Shown here in pieces: positions 15,554-16,347 of a stretch of DNA of 16,347 nt. The position numbers were made by a program, and so were the translations under genes. The stretch covers positions 1-16,347 of the forward strand of contig NZ_JBBECC010000156.1 of NCBI RefSeq assembly GCF_040882025.1, read 5' to 3'. Each line of letters opens with the position of its first letter. Within the stretch, counting starts at the first letter, position 1. The stretch is from Parvibaculum sp040882025 (GTDB lineage Bacteria > Pseudomonadota > Alphaproteobacteria > Parvibaculales > Parvibaculaceae). The notes below the pieces were generated by a model that searched no databases, was not told where the DNA came from, and saw nothing but the letters and a program-made list of their open reading frames with translations.

Positions 15554-16347
15554 GGCATTTCATCCAGCAATTCGATTTGTTCGGGATGCGTGAGCGTGAT
15601 TTCAGGACCGTTGTAACGGCCGAGCCATCCGCGCACCCGCACCCGCCGGCCCACGAGTCCCGACGGACCGTCGGTCTGTTCGAGCAGCACACTCCATATC
15701 CGGTCGTCGAGAAAAAGCCTAGCGTCCCCCGGCGCAACTGTCACCGTGAAGTCGTCCTGCCAGTCTTGGCCGAAATTGAGATAGATCCGTCCGCGAATAA
15801 CGGCGGCGGAGACCACGACACCCTCGACAAGTTCGAACCCGCCGTGAAGCCGCGCGAGCGTCGCCGTATCGTCCGCGGCACGGACCGCATAAAAGGGATC
15901 GGCCCAGATGCCACGCCGCGCTTCGCGTGCCTCGCGCTCGGCAGCGAGAAGCTCGGCGGCGCAGGCGCGGTTGTCGCGGAACGTATAGACACGCGCCAGC
16001 CCGCGCCGCAGCATTTCTTGCTGCAGCCACAGGACCTCGCCGTTCTCGTCGACGGCAAAGACATGGGCGAGGATGCGGCCGTGCCGGTCTTCGTGGCTGC
16101 CGCCATGGCGAAGCGCGACAGGCTTGTCGAGCGCAAGCGCCGACAGGGTGGAATATGCGTCCCCGGCAAGCGGCCAGGCCTTGAAATTCGCTCGCCCCAG
16201 CGGCAGCTTCGGCGCCTGAATGCCGGTGAAGCGAACCTGCCGGCCATTGTCGAGAACGAGCGTGTCGCCATCGACGATCTCGACCGCGCGCGCCCGATCG
16301 CCCGGCTCAAGTTCGCAAGCCGCATGCGCCGCCGCCGGAACGACGAG
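15550..16347 (-). CDS. staphylococcal-nuclease-like exported protein, N-terminus cut; active site substituted
   Basis: The frame is open from the right edge to the TGA at 15550 (265 residues seen, N-terminus missing). It opens with the end of a signal peptide (VVPAAAHAA), so the protein is exported. Residues ~20-140 are a thermonuclease domain: VDGDTLVL, VRFTGIQAPK and DRHGRILAHV. Aligning without gaps to S. aureus nuclease at an offset of four, Asp28 (D21), Arg39 (R35) and Arg91 (R87) are kept, but the D40 and E43 positions are Gln44 and Lys47. A C-terminal ~100-residue domain (ELVEGVVVSAAVI, RRVRVRGWLGRY) looks OB-like. Coupling by ATGA to the M48 lipoprotein suggests a shared envelope role. 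Nuclease activity is doubtful; the fold is well supported. Confidence 0.87.
   Translation of the reverse strand, partial: LVVPAAAHAACELEPGDRARAVEIVDGDTLVLDNGRQVRFTGIQAPKLPLGRANFKAWPLAGDAYSTLSALALDKPVALRHGGSHEDRHGRILAHVFAVDENGEVLWLQQEMLRRGLARVYTFRDNRACAAELLAAEREAREARRGIWADPFYAVRAADDTATLARLHGGFELVEGVVVSAAVIRGRIYLNFGQDWQDDFTVTVAPGDARLFLDDRIWSVLLEQTDGPSGLVGRRVRVRGWLGRYNGPEITLTHPEQIELLDEMP

Overview
The window looks like a piece of a draft or metagenome-assembled genome of a GC-rich alphaproteobacterium, probably from the Hyphomicrobiales/Parvibaculales side. The evidence is the fdxA - carD - rpoH neighbourhood, a PleC/DivJ-like histidine kinase core, an RpoH-box sigma factor, and an alphaproteobacterial-type Suv3-like helicase with an S4-domain protein directly behind it. 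No plasmid, phage, insertion sequence, CRISPR, tRNA or rRNA signal was seen. There are two 100-N assembly gaps, both inside genes.

Layout. (1) 1-1926, minus: methylmalonyl-CoA mutase, cut by the left edge (about 70-80 C-terminal residues missing). (2) 2199-2897, plus: Sel1-repeat lipoprotein, divergent from the mutase across a 272-base region holding a perfect inverted repeat. (3) 3060-5623, plus: membrane sensor histidine kinase (PAS, GAF, HisKA, ATPase). It appears frameshifted only because a 55-base contig overlap was left on both sides of 100 Ns; removing 155 bases restores one frame. (4) 5650-6945, minus: acyl-CoA dehydrogenase, convergent with the kinase. (5) 7292-9964, plus: Suv3-like RNA helicase with a true internal gap, then an S4/Hsp15-like RNA-binding protein (9972-10367), a TerB-like protein (10424-10903) and 7Fe ferredoxin fdxA (10940-11278). 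(6) 11279-11888: 610 bases without a convincing gene but dense in hairpins, ending at carD. (7) 11889-12947: CarD/CdnL regulator with a 175-residue Lys/Ala/Pro-rich histone-H1-like N-terminus, closed by a textbook terminator. (8) 13161-14057, plus: sigma-32 family factor. (9) 14066-15553, minus: M48 metalloprotease lipoprotein with LysM-like tail, translationally coupled to the upstream staphylococcal-nuclease-like gene (15550 to the right edge), whose active site lacks two key acidic residues.

How the genes fit together. The central block joins RNA handling (helicase, S4 protein), RNA-polymerase control (CarD, sigma-32) and envelope quality control (M48 protease), which reads as a housekeeping and stress-adaptation neighbourhood. 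The mutase and acyl-CoA dehydrogenase belong to propionyl-CoA and acyl-CoA catabolism but are not in an operon with each other.

The best candidates for something undescribed are the structured stretch ahead of carD, the histone-like tail fused to CarD, and the substituted nuclease active site. None amounts to a new system on sequence alone.
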